A stretch of DNA of 54,981 bases from an uncultured Clostridia bacterium (GTDB lineage: Bacteria > Bacillota > Clostridia > Oscillospirales > Ruminococcaceae), in contig CANPXN010000017.1 in assembly GCA_947586185.1 (NCBI GenBank), positions 1-54,981 on the forward strand. Direction: 5' to 3'. Within the stretch, counting starts at the first letter, position 1. The number at the start of each line of letters is the position of its first letter. The translations under genes and the position numbers were made by a program. Positions 6,157-14,788 of the stretch are shown piece by piece. Under the pieces are notes generated by a model, which saw nothing but the letters and a program-made list of their open reading frames with translations, did no database searches and was not told the origin of the DNA.

Positions 6157-9100
6157 ATGAGGTTATTAAAAAAAATCACCGCATCGGTCTTGTCTTTGTG
6201 TATGGCTGTTTCATCGGCGGCAGTTGTGACTGAAAATATTGCGGACAATGTCTCTGCGGCAAGCGGAAATTGTGTTGTGGAATATCTTGACAGGAGTGTT
6301 ACAGCTGTAAGTACAGGCTCTGGTATGCTGGTAAGCTGGAGATTTCTTGCCAATGACGCAGAAAATGCTGAGTTTAAACTTTATCGTGACAATACTCTTA
6401 TCTACACCAGTTCCGCAGGGGAAGCTACTTGTTTTCTTGATAAAAGCGGATCGGCAAAATCAAAATACCGTGTGGATACTTTAAATGGTGGCAAAGTGAT
6501 TTCTTCTTCAGAATGTTCTATGATTTCGGGAAATAATTACTTTGACATACCTCTTACACCTCCGACAGCCTCAGACTGCACTTACAGTCCTAATGACTGC
6601 TCTGTAGGAGATGTTGATGGTGACGGTGTTTATGAATTATTCCTTAAATGGGATCCGTCAAACTCTAAGGATAACTCCCAGAAGGGAAAAACCGGCAAGG
6701 TTTACATAGACTGTTACAAGCTCAGCGGCAAAAGACTCTGGAGAATTGACTTAGGATATAATATCCGTGCTGGTGCGCATTATACACAGTTTTACGTAGC
6801 AGACTTCGACCTTGACGGCAAGGCTGAAATGACCTGTAAAACCGCTGACGGAACTGTTGATGGTACTGGAAAAACTATAGGGGACGGCTCTAAAAATTAC
6901 CGCAATTCAAGTGGATTTATTATTACCGGTCCTGAATATTATACGCTATTTGATGGTGCGACCGGTGCGGCGCTCGATACAATAGACTATGAGCCTGGCA
7001 GGGGAAATACCAAGGCCTGGGGTAAAAGCAGCGACAGCACAAACCGTGTTGACCGTTTCTGGGGAACAGTTGCATACCTTGACGGCGTACATCCCAGCGT
7101 TGTTACCGGACGAGGATATTATGGCAGAATGACTGCGACTGCATATACGGTAAAAAATAAAAAGCTTCAGAAGCTCTGGATGTTTGATACAGGAACAAGC
7201 AGCAGTGCTCCAGGATACGGCGACGGAAACCATAATTCTATGGCTGCCGATGTTGACGGAGATGGAAAGCAGGAGATAATAACCGGTTCAACCTGTATTG
7301 ACGATAACGGAAAACTCCTGTGGTGTCTTAACAAGGGCCATGGCGACGCTATGCATGTGGGCGATCTTGATCCAAGCAATCCGGGAATCGAGGCTTGGAT
7401 ATGCCATGAGGATAAGCCATACGGCGTTTCGTTGGTTGACTGTGATACGGGCAAGATCATTTTCCACAATAATGGTTCGGGAGATACCGGAAGATGCTGC
7501 GGCGATAATGTCTGGGCAGGCAATCCGGGAGCAGAACTATGGGGAAACAAGGAATCTGACGGCTCTATGCCTGTTAAAAATGTCAAGGGAGAAACTCTTT
7601 CCTGCCGCAGACCGGCTATAAACTTCCTCAGCTACTGGGACGGCGATCTTGAAAGAGAAATTCTTGACGGATATACGGATACTCCTGCAACAATAACAAA
7701 AATGAATGATAAGGGTACTTTAGATACCCTGCTTACAACTGACGGTTATTACACCTGCAATACTACAAAAGGTACTCCATGTCTTTCAGCGGATATATTT
7801 GGCGACTGGCGTGAAGAACTTATTGTAAGAGCTGCCGACAGCAAATCGGTTCGTATTTATACTACCACTTATACTACCGATTATAGAATAACAACTCTTA
7901 TGCACGATGTACATTACAGAACTCAGGTATCGGCTCAGAACACTGCCTACAATCAGCCTCCGCACCTTAGTTACTATCTGGGAAGCGAAAAAGGAGTTCC
8001 TGCAAGAGAAAGCGTTAAGGTTCTGGCTCAGGGAGAAGTTGTAACGCCGGAACCGGTAATTACACCGGAAAGCTTTGATAATGGTTCTGCATACAGAATA
8101 AAAAATGTAAATTCCGGTCTTTATATGCAGGTTGACGGCGCTAAAGCCGCAAATAACACTAATGTTCAGCAGTGGGGAACAAGTGAGAGTACAATTCACG
8201 ATATCTGGAAGCTTATTGATGCAGGAGACGGTTACTATTACCTGGTTTCTGCTGTGGGAGATGGCGGAACGTATGTCCTTGATGTTGCAGGTAAGAAAAC
8301 AGCTAACGGTACAAATATTGATATTTATCAGCTAAACAACGGAGATAATCAGAAGTTTATGATAACCAAAAATTCTGACGGTTCATATAAGCTTCGTCCG
8401 AAAATCACAGGAGATAAATCTGCCGTTGAAATAAAGGATGCCGGAAAAGGTTCAGGAGACAACGTTCAGATATGGGAAGTCAACGGTGCAAACTGCCAGG
8501 ACTGGATATTTGAAAAGGTTAGTGATCCAGGCTGTAAAATGGACACAAGTGTTATTTATGAATTTGAAAATGTAAATAGTAAAATGGTTATGGACATTGC
8601 ATCAGGAAAAATGGAAGCCGATACTAATGTTCAGCAATGGTCAACAGGTCACTACAAGAGTCAGCAATGGACCTTGCAGGCATTTGCAGGAGGCGGAAAC
8701 TATTACTATATCCGTTCATATTCAAATCCGCAGTATGTGCTGAGAGCAGGAAGCGGTTCAAACGGCGGCAATATAAATATTGCGGAGTATTCCACAAAGG
8801 ACAGCGCTATGCTCTTTAAATTTTCCAAAAATCCTGACGGTTCATACTACATTATGACAAGAGCGTCAAAGGATGCATGCCTTGTGGAAATTGCAAATGC
8901 AAGCGTTTCAAGCGGTGCTAACGTTCAACAGTGGGCGCCGACAAATAATAATTGTCAGAAATGGAATGCGGAAACATTTACAACACCGACAGTGACTACT
9001 TCGGCTACTACGACTACCACCACGGTTACTACTACAACAAATGTAACAACTGGTTCTACAACTACTTCTACCGATGTGGGTGATGTTGTGGGCGATGTCA

Positions 9101-9270
9101 ATGATGATGGTGAGTTTAGCATTGCTGATATAATATTAATAAAAAAATGGCTTGTTGCTGTGCCAGACACAAAGCTTGAAAACTGGAAAGCAGCTGATTT
9201 GAATAATGACGGCATGCTTAATGTATTTGATCTTTGTCTGATGAAGAGAGAGCTTGTGAAAGCGTTATAA
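6157..9270 (+). CDS. Secreted rhamnogalacturonan lyase (PL11) with two ricin-B domains and a dockerin
   Basis: A 1037-residue enzyme; ATG 6157 is chosen because AGGGGG (6145-6150) lies 6 bp upstream. Layout: signal peptide ~1-33; Fn3-like segment and PL11 beta-propeller ~37-625 with calcium-type loops such as GDVDGDGVYE and DVDGDGKQE; two ricin-B/CBM13-type lectin domains ~645-788 and ~796-940 with NTNVQQW-like repeats; a Thr-rich linker ~943-973; a type I dockerin to the end (GDVNDDGEFS and DLNNDGMLN). PL11 enzymes cleave the rhamnogalacturonan I backbone of pectin by elimination. The dockerin predicts assembly on a cellulosome scaffold; the lectin domains probably hold side-chain sugars. 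It is a single-gene unit with its own promoter and terminator. Confidence 0.92.
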   Translation: MRLLKKITASVLSLCMAVSSAAVVTENIADNVSAASGNCVVEYLDRSVTAVSTGSGMLVSWRFLANDAENAEFKLYRDNTLIYTSSAGEATCFLDKSGSAKSKYRVDTLNGGKVISSSECSMISGNNYFDIPLTPPTASDCTYSPNDCSVGDVDGDGVYELFLKWDPSNSKDNSQKGKTGKVYIDCYKLSGKRLWRIDLGYNIRAGAHYTQFYVADFDLDGKAEMTCKTADGTVDGTGKTIGDGSKNYRNSSGFIITGPEYYTLFDGATGAALDTIDYEPGRGNTKAWGKSSDSTNRVDRFWGTVAYLDGVHPSVVTGRGYYGRMTATAYTVKNKKLQKLWMFDTGTSSSAPGYGDGNHNSMAADVDGDGKQEIITGSTCIDDNGKLLWCLNKGHGDAMHVGDLDPSNPGIEAWICHEDKPYGVSLVDCDTGKIIFHNNGSGDTGRCCGDNVWAGNPGAELWGNKESDGSMPVKNVKGETLSCRRPAINFLSYWDGDLEREILDGYTDTPATITKMNDKGTLDTLLTTDGYYTCNTTKGTPCLSADIFGDWREELIVRAADSKSVRIYTTTYTTDYRITTLMHDVHYRTQVSAQNTAYNQPPHLSYYLGSEKGVPARESVKVLAQGEVVTPEPVITPESFDNGSAYRIKNVNSGLYMQVDGAKAANNTNVQQWGTSESTIHDIWKLIDAGDGYYYLVSAVGDGGTYVLDVAGKKTANGTNIDIYQLNNGDNQKFMITKNSDGSYKLRPKITGDKSAVEIKDAGKGSGDNVQIWEVNGANCQDWIFEKVSDPGCKMDTSVIYEFENVNSKMVMDIASGKMEADTNVQQWSTGHYKSQQWTLQAFAGGGNYYYIRSYSNPQYVLRAGSGSNGGNINIAEYSTKDSAMLFKFSKNPDGSYYIMTRASKDACLVEIANASVSSGANVQQWAPTNNNCQKWNAETFTTPTVTTSATTTTTTVTTTTNVTTGSTTTSTDVGDVVGDVNDDGEFSIADIILIKKWLVAVPDTKLENWKAADLNNDGMLNVFDLCLMKRELVKAL

Positions 9271-9345
9271 AAAATTATAGCAGAATTACTACACAAGAGC
9301 TACAATAAAAAAGTGCAGTCAAACAGTGTAATATATACGATGAAG

Positions 9346-9376
9346 AGCAGCGGCATTGTCGCTGCTTTTCTTTTTG
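9346..9376 (+). terminator. Terminator of the PL11 lyase gene
   Basis: AGCAGCG (9346-9352) pairs with CGCTGCT (9360-9366), followed by TTTCTTTTT. Confidence 0.85.
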
Positions 9377-9527
9377 CCGGTATATTCTAAGCGGATAAAC
9401 CTCAGGGGGGTACGGAGTATCTAACAGCCGTCAGGCTGCAAACCTGTCCTCAAAGAAAATAGCAAACTGCGAGTATGCAAGTCCCTATCTTTGACGGGCA
9501 TTGTCTACTTTATTGACTATAGTCCGT
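9377..9527. other. Intergenic segment without recognised gene
   Basis: Only a small hairpin, CAGCC GTCA GGCTG (9425-9438), is seen. TATTGACTAT at 9511-9520 recurs at 9761-9770 on the other side of the MITE. Nothing else is recognised. Confidence 0.5.
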
Positions 9528-9753
9528 GTTGATGGTCACGGAAATCAATTTTTAAAAATTTGGTGTATCCTATCCCCATATCTTTGTTAAGAAAAAAGTT
9601 TTTTAGTTCCCCTCCAATTCTATTTTCGTCCCTTTAAGGGTCGAAAATAGAATTGAATCGGGATTCTAAAGGGACTTTGTCCCTTTAGCAGGGGGTGCGG
9701 GGGACAGAGTCCACCGCATAGTGTTTCAAAAATTGATTTCCGTGGTTGATGGT
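9528..9753. mobile_element. 208-bp MITE with 9-bp target site duplication
   Basis: Perfect 17-bp terminal inverted repeats, CACGGAAATCAATTTTT (9537-9553) and AAAAATTGATTTCCGTG (9728-9744), bound a 208-bp element. It is flanked on both sides by GTTGATGGT (9528-9536 and 9745-9753), a target site duplication. Inside are two perfect hairpins: a 14-bp stem (9615-9628 with 9642-9655) and a 10-bp stem (9666-9675 with 9679-9688). It has no coding capacity, so it depended on a transposase in trans. The intact duplication suggests a fairly recent insertion. Confidence 0.9.
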
Positions 9754-9832
9754 AATTACATATTGACTATTTTCTAAATATGTGTTACAATTACAAAATA
9801 ACATTTCAACAATAGAATTGATTGGAGAAAAA

Positions 9833-10726
9833 ATGGAATTACTCACAAAATTACTAAGAACGCAAGTGGCACTTGTCAGCAAAGTCTCCAGTGGATTCTC
9901 TGTTGAAAAATTTCGCAATACACAGGAAAAACTTGGCGAATTAATGGCACACAAATATAGACGAGAGGTAAAATATACTAAAGCCTTGTCAACTGAATTT
10001 GCCGCAGAATATGTCGTCCCCGAAAAAACGGAATTAGACGGGATTATCCTGTATCTTCACGGCGGAGGCTTTGTTTGCGGAAAAATGAATTATGCGAGAG
10101 GATTTGCTTCAATATTAGCCGCAAATAATCACATGAAAGTTTTCTGTGTTGAATACAGACTTGCCCCGGAAAATAAATTTCCCGCTGCATTGATCGACGC
10201 ATATAATGCTTACTGTTATTTGCTCGAAAACGGGTATTCATCAAAAAATATTGTTTTGTGCGGCGAATCAGCCGGCGGAGGTCTGATATACGCTTTGACA
10301 ATGAAGCTGAAAGAAAACTCTATCCCTACGCCATGCGGCATTATTGCAATTTCACCTTGGAGTGATCTTACTTTATCCGGTTCTTCTTACGATGAAAATA
10401 AAGAAGCTGATCCTTCTATGACGAAAGAGCGCTTGCAATTTTATGCAAAATGTTATACCGACAGAATCAGCGATCCGTATGTATCGCCTCTGTTAGGAAA
10501 CCTTTCAGGCTTTCCCCCTTCTCTGATTTTTGTTGGAGGATCTGAAATTATGTTGAGCGACGCTTCTGATCTACATAAAAAATTAATTTCAGGCGGTTCT
10601 AAATCAACATTGCGTATTGCGCCGGATATGTGGCATGTTTATGTTCTTTTCAATTTGAAAGAATTCAGTGATGACTATAAATGCATAAATACATTTCTGA
10701 AAGAGGTTTTATATGGCGTCTCATAA
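9833..10726 (+). CDS. Alpha/beta-hydrolase, HSL-type esterase
   Basis: A 297-residue esterase of the hormone-sensitive-lipase branch. ATG 9833 is preferred over an in-frame GTG at 9782 because GGAG (9824-9827) lies just upstream of it. The oxyanion motif HGGGF is at 76-80, the nucleophile Ser146 in GESAGGG; a likely Asp lies in SDASDL and the His in DMWHVY. Such enzymes cleave short acyl esters such as acetyl groups. Its end overlaps the next gene by 14 bp, indicating translational coupling with a predicted acyltransferase. There is no signal peptide, so it acts in the cytoplasm. It follows the MITE directly; no sigma-A promoter as good as its neighbours' is visible. Confidence 0.88.
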   Translation: MELLTKLLRTQVALVSKVSSGFSVEKFRNTQEKLGELMAHKYRREVKYTKALSTEFAAEYVVPEKTELDGIILYLHGGGFVCGKMNYARGFASILAANNHMKVFCVEYRLAPENKFPAALIDAYNAYCYLLENGYSSKNIVLCGESAGGGLIYALTMKLKENSIPTPCGIIAISPWSDLTLSGSSYDENKEADPSMTKERLQFYAKCYTDRISDPYVSPLLGNLSGFPPSLIFVGGSEIMLSDASDLHKKLISGGSKSTLRIAPDMWHVYVLFNLKEFSDDYKCINTFLKEVLYGVS

Positions 10727-12017
10727 ACGTTTTTGGCTGAGTTTGGATAACGCAGCAAAGATATACCCTGCTGTAAGAACAAAAAAATGGAGCAACATTT
10801 TTCGCCTTTCTGCAACTCTCACAGAACCGATAGATATTGGTGTATTACAGTCTGCATTGAATATCACTATAAAGCGATTTCCTTCCATTGCCATGGGATT
10901 GCGAAGGGGATTTTTTTGGTATCGCCTTGAGGCGATCGACAAAGCTCCGCAAGTAATTCCAGACCGTCCATATCCATGTACCGGAATGTCCAAGGCTGAA
11001 GCAAAGGTTTGTGCTTTCAGAGTTTTGTTTCATGAAAATAGAGTAGCTGTTGAATTTTTTCATTGTTTAACAGATGGAAACGGCGGAATGATATTTTTAA
11101 AAACACTTATTGCAGAATATCTGATGCAGAAATACGGTGCAAAAATTCCCTTTGCCATGGGTGTGTATGATCGTGCAGAAGAACCAAATGAGAGTGAATT
11201 GGAAGATAGTTTTTTAAAAAACGATGGCTCCGTATCAAAATCAAGGCAGGAAAAAAACTCATACAGTATTCATGGAACAAAAACTGATGGGTTCCTTTAT
11301 TTAACGACCGGAATTATTGAAATCAACGATATATTGAAAGCAGCCAAACATCACAATGTCACCCTAACTGCTTTTCTTGCGTCAGTCATGATTTATTCAG
11401 TCATGATGATTCAAGACAATGAAATATTGTGTAAGCGTAAGCAAAAGCCTGTTAAAATTCTGATCCCGGTAAATCTAAGAAATTATTTTGACAGCAATTC
11501 TATGCGGAATTTTGTTCTGTATATCACTCCCGGAATAGAAGCCAATACGGGAGAATTTACATTTGACGAAATTGTACAGCTGATTCATCATCAAATGAAG
11601 CTACAGCTGACAGAAAAGCAAATGAGAATGAGAATTACAGCAAATGTTAAAGCTGAAAAAAATAATTTTCTTAAAATTCTTCCTCTTTTTATTAAAAATA
11701 TTGGGATGAAGATTATTTATTCTTCTGTTGGTGAAAAGAAGTCATGCCTTACAATGTCAAATTTGGGGGCTGTCAAAATACCGGAAGAAATGGAGAAATT
11801 CGTAGAAAGATTTGATTTTACTTTGGGTATACAATTGAAGGGATGCAATAATTGCGGAATCTTATCATATAAAAATAAACTATATATTAATATGATAAGA
11901 AACATTGAAGAATCAGAATTAGAACGCAGCTTTTTTACGAATTTAACCGATATGGGAATTAACGTTGAAATTGAAACAATTAAAAAAATAGATAGTGTAA
12001 AAACCTCCGTACAATAA
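10713..12017 (+). CDS. Condensation-domain-like acyltransferase
   Basis: A 434-residue protein of the chloramphenicol acetyltransferase / NRPS-condensation fold. The expected HxxxD(G) catalytic motif is present as HCLTDG (His117, Asp121), and a C-terminal block reads SNLGAVKIP, as in PapA- and alcohol acetyltransferase-like proteins. These move acyl groups from a CoA or carrier thioester onto an alcohol or amine. The acceptor is unknown. The 14-bp overlap with the esterase gene suggests the two control the acylation state of one metabolite. No carrier protein or synthetase is nearby. It ends 4 bp before a strong terminator. Confidence 0.75.
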   Translation: MASHKRFWLSLDNAAKIYPAVRTKKWSNIFRLSATLTEPIDIGVLQSALNITIKRFPSIAMGLRRGFFWYRLEAIDKAPQVIPDRPYPCTGMSKAEAKVCAFRVLFHENRVAVEFFHCLTDGNGGMIFLKTLIAEYLMQKYGAKIPFAMGVYDRAEEPNESELEDSFLKNDGSVSKSRQEKNSYSIHGTKTDGFLYLTTGIIEINDILKAAKHHNVTLTAFLASVMIYSVMMIQDNEILCKRKQKPVKILIPVNLRNYFDSNSMRNFVLYITPGIEANTGEFTFDEIVQLIHHQMKLQLTEKQMRMRITANVKAEKNNFLKILPLFIKNIGMKIIYSSVGEKKSCLTMSNLGAVKIPEEMEKFVERFDFTLGIQLKGCNNCGILSYKNKLYINMIRNIEESELERSFFTNLTDMGINVEIETIKKIDSVKTSVQ

Positions 12018-12020
12018 GCT

Positions 12021-12066
12021 AAACGACCGTTTTCACCGAATTAGTCCGGTAAAAACGGTCGTTTTC
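12021..12066 (+). terminator. Terminator of the esterase/acyltransferase operon
   Basis: AAACGACCGTTTTCACCG pairs with CGGTAAAAACGGTCGTTTT (12021-12038 with 12047-12065), ending in Ts. Confidence 0.85.
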
Positions 12067-12088
12067 GTAATAAAATTTAGATCAATGT

Positions 12089-12184
12089 TTAATTAGTAAA
12101 TGCGGAATCGTAGGCTGCATGGGCGTAATAGTTCAAAGTCATCGTGATGTTGTAGTGAACCATAATATAAAACAAATCTTGTTT
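12089..12184 (-). pseudogene. C-terminal remnant of a tyrosine recombinase (integrase)
   Basis: On the minus strand an open stretch of 31 codons bounded by stops reads ...LFYIMVHYNITMTL, then NYYAHAAYDSAFTN and stop. This matches the C-terminal signature of phage-type integrases (YIMGHSxIxxTLxxYAHA), including the catalytic Tyr of YAH, but the GHS has decayed to VHY. The rest of the gene is gone. It marks the edge of element debris running to ~14720. Confidence 0.6.
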
Positions 12185-12472
12185 TCATTCCTTTATCTCC
12201 TTACTTTCGTTATGGGGATTATTGACATTTACACGGTTCGGTATTTAGACTCATCCCAAATATAAAAGTCAATGAAAGTAATGATTTCTAATGTTCTATC
12301 ATCTCATTCTTGGAAACGAATCTAATCCGCAGATTCATCTCAAGCTACGCAGGCATGGACGGCAGTTATCTGAACAATGCTTTTATTGAAAAGAGGAATT
12401 CTGTGAAAACTTAGAAAGGAGCGATTTTTTGTCGCTCCTTTAATATGCAAACGGATAGTTAATAGAGAGGAT
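12185..12472. other. Intergenic debris, no intact gene
   Basis: A plus-strand frame ending at 12414 (…GMDGSYLNNAFIEKRNSVKT and stop) looks like the tail of a lost protein but I do not recognise it. A hairpin, AAAGGAGCGA/TCGCTCCTTT (12415-12424 with 12432-12441), closes the stretch. Confidence 0.4.
12415..12445. terminator. Hairpin terminator, convergent position
   Basis: A perfect 10-bp stem, 12415-12424 with 12432-12441, followed by TTTAAT on the plus strand. It lies downstream of the minus-strand gene at 12473 and could terminate both directions. Confidence 0.6.
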
Positions 12473-13132
12473 TTACCTCATATATTCTACGTCATTTATC
12501 TCAATGCCCTTGTACTCATTAATATCAATGAATTCACCATAGATAATAAATCTATAATTACTTCTTGTACTACAGCTTTTGTTTGCTGGAAATGGCTTTT
12601 TTTCTCCGTCATTTGTGATGAAGAAGAATTCACTATCTTTTGACGGAATTATTATTGAAGGATCGCTGGAATACACCTCAAAGGAAGACATTGATATACT
12701 TTTTCCATCAGCGCTTTGAAGCTGAACACAATCGACATTTTGCGCAAAGCTTGTAGTAAATTCCAGACCGTAAAGTTCATTGACTAATCTTTCATATCCT
12801 GTGTAATCAGGACTATCTCTATTTGTAAAGTATTCTAATGCACCAGACCATCCACGTTCACCTGAGTAGAATTCAACATTAACATCTTTACTCAAATCAA
12901 TATCTCTGCAGCTGAAAAGACTCACACTTTTATCGTATCTAGTAAATTCCGTTTCATGACTAATGGCATAACCACTAATCGGACCAGTCATAGGAATTCC
13001 ATCAAATCCATTTTGCTCAAAAGGACCTGCACTGCCGTCAGCATAAGTTATACAAGCTCCGGGACAGCCATTCACATGATTCTTTATCTGTAATCCTTTT
13101 TCTGTTAAAGTTTCGTGTGTAAGAATCATCAT
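12473..13132 (-). CDS. Hypothetical protein, N-terminally truncated
   Basis: A 219-codon frame from the first ATG, but the frame stays open upstream to ~13201 and the added residues (NDYRITVDSVLSDG…) continue the protein naturally. There is no ribosome binding site at the ATG and no signal peptide or membrane segment. The true N-terminus therefore seems lost at the junction with parA. The mostly beta, secreted-looking composition and the ITVDSVLSDGN opening recall the extracellular part of DUF4179-like anti-sigma proteins; this is a weak impression. The DNA is AT-rich, unlike the GC-rich parA beside it. Probably not expressed as a working protein. Confidence 0.5.
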   Translation of the reverse strand: MMILTHETLTEKGLQIKNHVNGCPGACITYADGSAGPFEQNGFDGIPMTGPISGYAISHETEFTRYDKSVSLFSCRDIDLSKDVNVEFYSGERGWSGALEYFTNRDSPDYTGYERLVNELYGLEFTTSFAQNVDCVQLQSADGKSISMSSFEVYSSDPSIIIPSKDSEFFFITNDGEKKPFPANKSCSTRSNYRFIIYGEFIDINEYKGIEINDVEYMR

Positions 13133-13167
13133 AACGATATTTCCATCAGAAAGAACAGAATCGACAG

Positions 13168-14070
13168 TTATTCTATAATCATTGTTTTTGTAACAATGTT
13201 CTTAACTGCCTCAGGACTTTTCTGTTCGATAAGTTCAGCATTCGATGCATAGGGTGTTCTTAATTTTGATCTGCCACGCTGTTTTTCGCCAATCTCCAAC
13301 ACCTCCTTTACCAGACCGTGATAGGCCGCCGCTGCTTTTCCTTGGGGTTCATGCCGGAAAATGCTCTTGTCCGCTGTGCTGATTTCTGCAAGCCGCACCG
13401 TAGCCGGAATAACGGCCTGAAGAACCGGCAAATGCTTTCCAAAGTTTTCTTTGACCGCTGTTACCGTATCTCTGCGGAAGTTGGTTTCATTGGCCATCGT
13501 CAGAAATACACCGCCGATTTTCAGCTTTGGGTTGATCTGCCGCTTGATGCTCTGCACCGTCCCCAGCAGCTCCGTCATGTCCTCGGCGGCCAGATAATCG
13601 GCCTGCACCGGCACCAGCACATAATCCGAAGCGGACAGGGCATTGATGACCAGCATACCCAGGGAAGGGCGGCAATCCAGCAGCACATAGTCATAGTTCT
13701 GCTTTACATTGTCCACATACTGCCGAAGCACGGTTTCCCGGCTCATTACATTCACCAGCCCCACTTCAACAGCAGACAGGACACGGTTTTCCGGCACAAA
13801 GTCAAAGCCTTCGTGATGATGCCGGATTTCCGGGTGTTTACCCAGCGGTATTCCTGCGATGACATCGTTCATGGCTGTCCCTAAAGATAGAGGCAGCTCA
13901 TGAGGCTTTCGTAAGCCCAACATCTTTGTCAGATCGCCCTGGGGGTCTACATCTATAAGCAGAACCTTCTTGCCGCTCATGGCCAGCCCTGCGCCGATAT
14001 TGTAGACGCTGGTACTTTTCCCGACGCCGCCCTTTTAGTTGGCAACGGAGATCACCTTCGTTTTCGCAAT
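13168..14070 (-). pseudogene. parA: ParA-type partition ATPase, inactivated
   Basis: A ParA/Soj family ATPase of a plasmid or conjugative element. The intact frame starts only at 13980 (MSGKKVLLIDVDPQGDLT, Walker A' and nearby) and runs 270 codons through LLDCRPSLG (Walker B). Upstream the same frame continues through 14070 as KVISVAN-stop-KGGVGKST: the Gln codon of the Walker A motif is TAA at 14035-14037. The expected start is ATT (14068-14070) where ATG would sit, 9 bp after GGAGG. Without Walker A the shorter product should not bind ATP. The GC content is far above the surroundings, pointing to transfer. The last residues may come from the junction with the neighbouring gene. Confidence 0.85.
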
Positions 14071-14188
14071 AGCTTCATTCCTCCTTCTTCATAAATTTAG
14101 CCGTCTGCGGCGAACAGGCGGCTATGTACGGGCATGAAAAAAAGCCGTCTACTCCATTACAGAATAAACCGCCAATTTCAGGTAGTCA

Positions 14189-14365
14189 TTATGTAGTTTT
14201 GATTTTTTTCACAGGTGCCGCCGTGATTTTCACGATCAGCTCGTCAATGCAATCCGTGTAGCGTCCCTCTTGTATAAGAGCGTTCTTAAGCCAGATCAGG
14301 CTTTGCAGCACCACACGGGTTTCCTCATAATTCAGATAGAGATAGCGTTTTTTGTTCTTTCACAT
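14189..14365 (-). pseudogene. Small element-borne gene with stop at codon 2
   Basis: AAGGAGG (14374-14380) precedes ATG (14363-14365), but the next codon is TGA (14360-14362). After it a 56-codon frame runs on: KNKKRYLYLNYEETRVVLQS and so on, ending KKIKTT. It looks like a short helical cytoplasmic protein of the kind carried by conjugative elements beside parA. One base change (CGA to TGA, for example) would explain the defect. Function unknown. Confidence 0.5.
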
Positions 14366-14464
14366 GATCCAGCCCTCCTTATGCCTCTATCATACAGAAA
14401 GACCGGCTGCCTTTCCAATATGGGAACACTCACACAAGTCAATACAATAAACTATGTTTCGTTA

Positions 14465-14689
14465 GGTCAAATTCGGTTAAATCCGGCGAAAGTCCATAAA
14501 ACAGTTCCACGCATAAATATTCAAAAAATTCAGCTCTGCTCGGTTATAACGAAGGGAAAATCACCTCGAAAATGGCCCGATTTATACTTCCGGTTGTCCT
14601 ATTTTTTAGCACAGAAGGGGTCAAAAACCCCCGGTTGTCCTATCATTAACACAAAAAAACTGGGTCAAATCCGATCAAATCCAGCGAAA
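14465..14689 (+). repeat. Iteron-like direct repeats, possible origin or partition site
   Basis: GGTCAAATTCGGTTAAATCC at 14465-14484 with GGCGAAA after it recurs at 14663-14689 (23 of 27 positions equal), 198 bp apart; each copy itself contains two half-repeats of the type TCAAATCC. Between them CCGGTTGTCCTAT occurs twice (14590-14602 and 14631-14643). Their place upstream of parA suggests a replication origin, oriT or parS-like site of the decayed element; which one is open. Shadow frames here are not credible genes. Confidence 0.5.
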
Positions 14690-14722
14690 AAAAGACAAAC
14701 TAAATCAGAGCATTAGATAAAG

Positions 14723-14758
14723 AAAAACCCCGGAAAATAGCGTATTTCCAGGGTTTTT
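14723..14758 (-). terminator. Terminator of rplM-rpsI
   Basis: On the minus strand AAAAACCCTGGAAATAC pairs with GTATTTTCCGGGGTTTTT, ending in five Ts, 31 bp after the rpsI stop. Confidence 0.85.
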
Positions 14759-14788
14759 GAGCCTTTTTGATTGTAAATATCTTTTCCG

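Noticed and set aside
14035-14037. Recoding (stop readthrough) in parA
   Set aside because: The codon is TAA, the start codon is also damaged and no recoding structure is visible; decay is simpler.
14270-14716. A 148-codon plus-strand frame
   Set aside because: It crosses the small pseudogene on the other strand and the iteron-like repeats, matches no family, and has no ribosome binding site.
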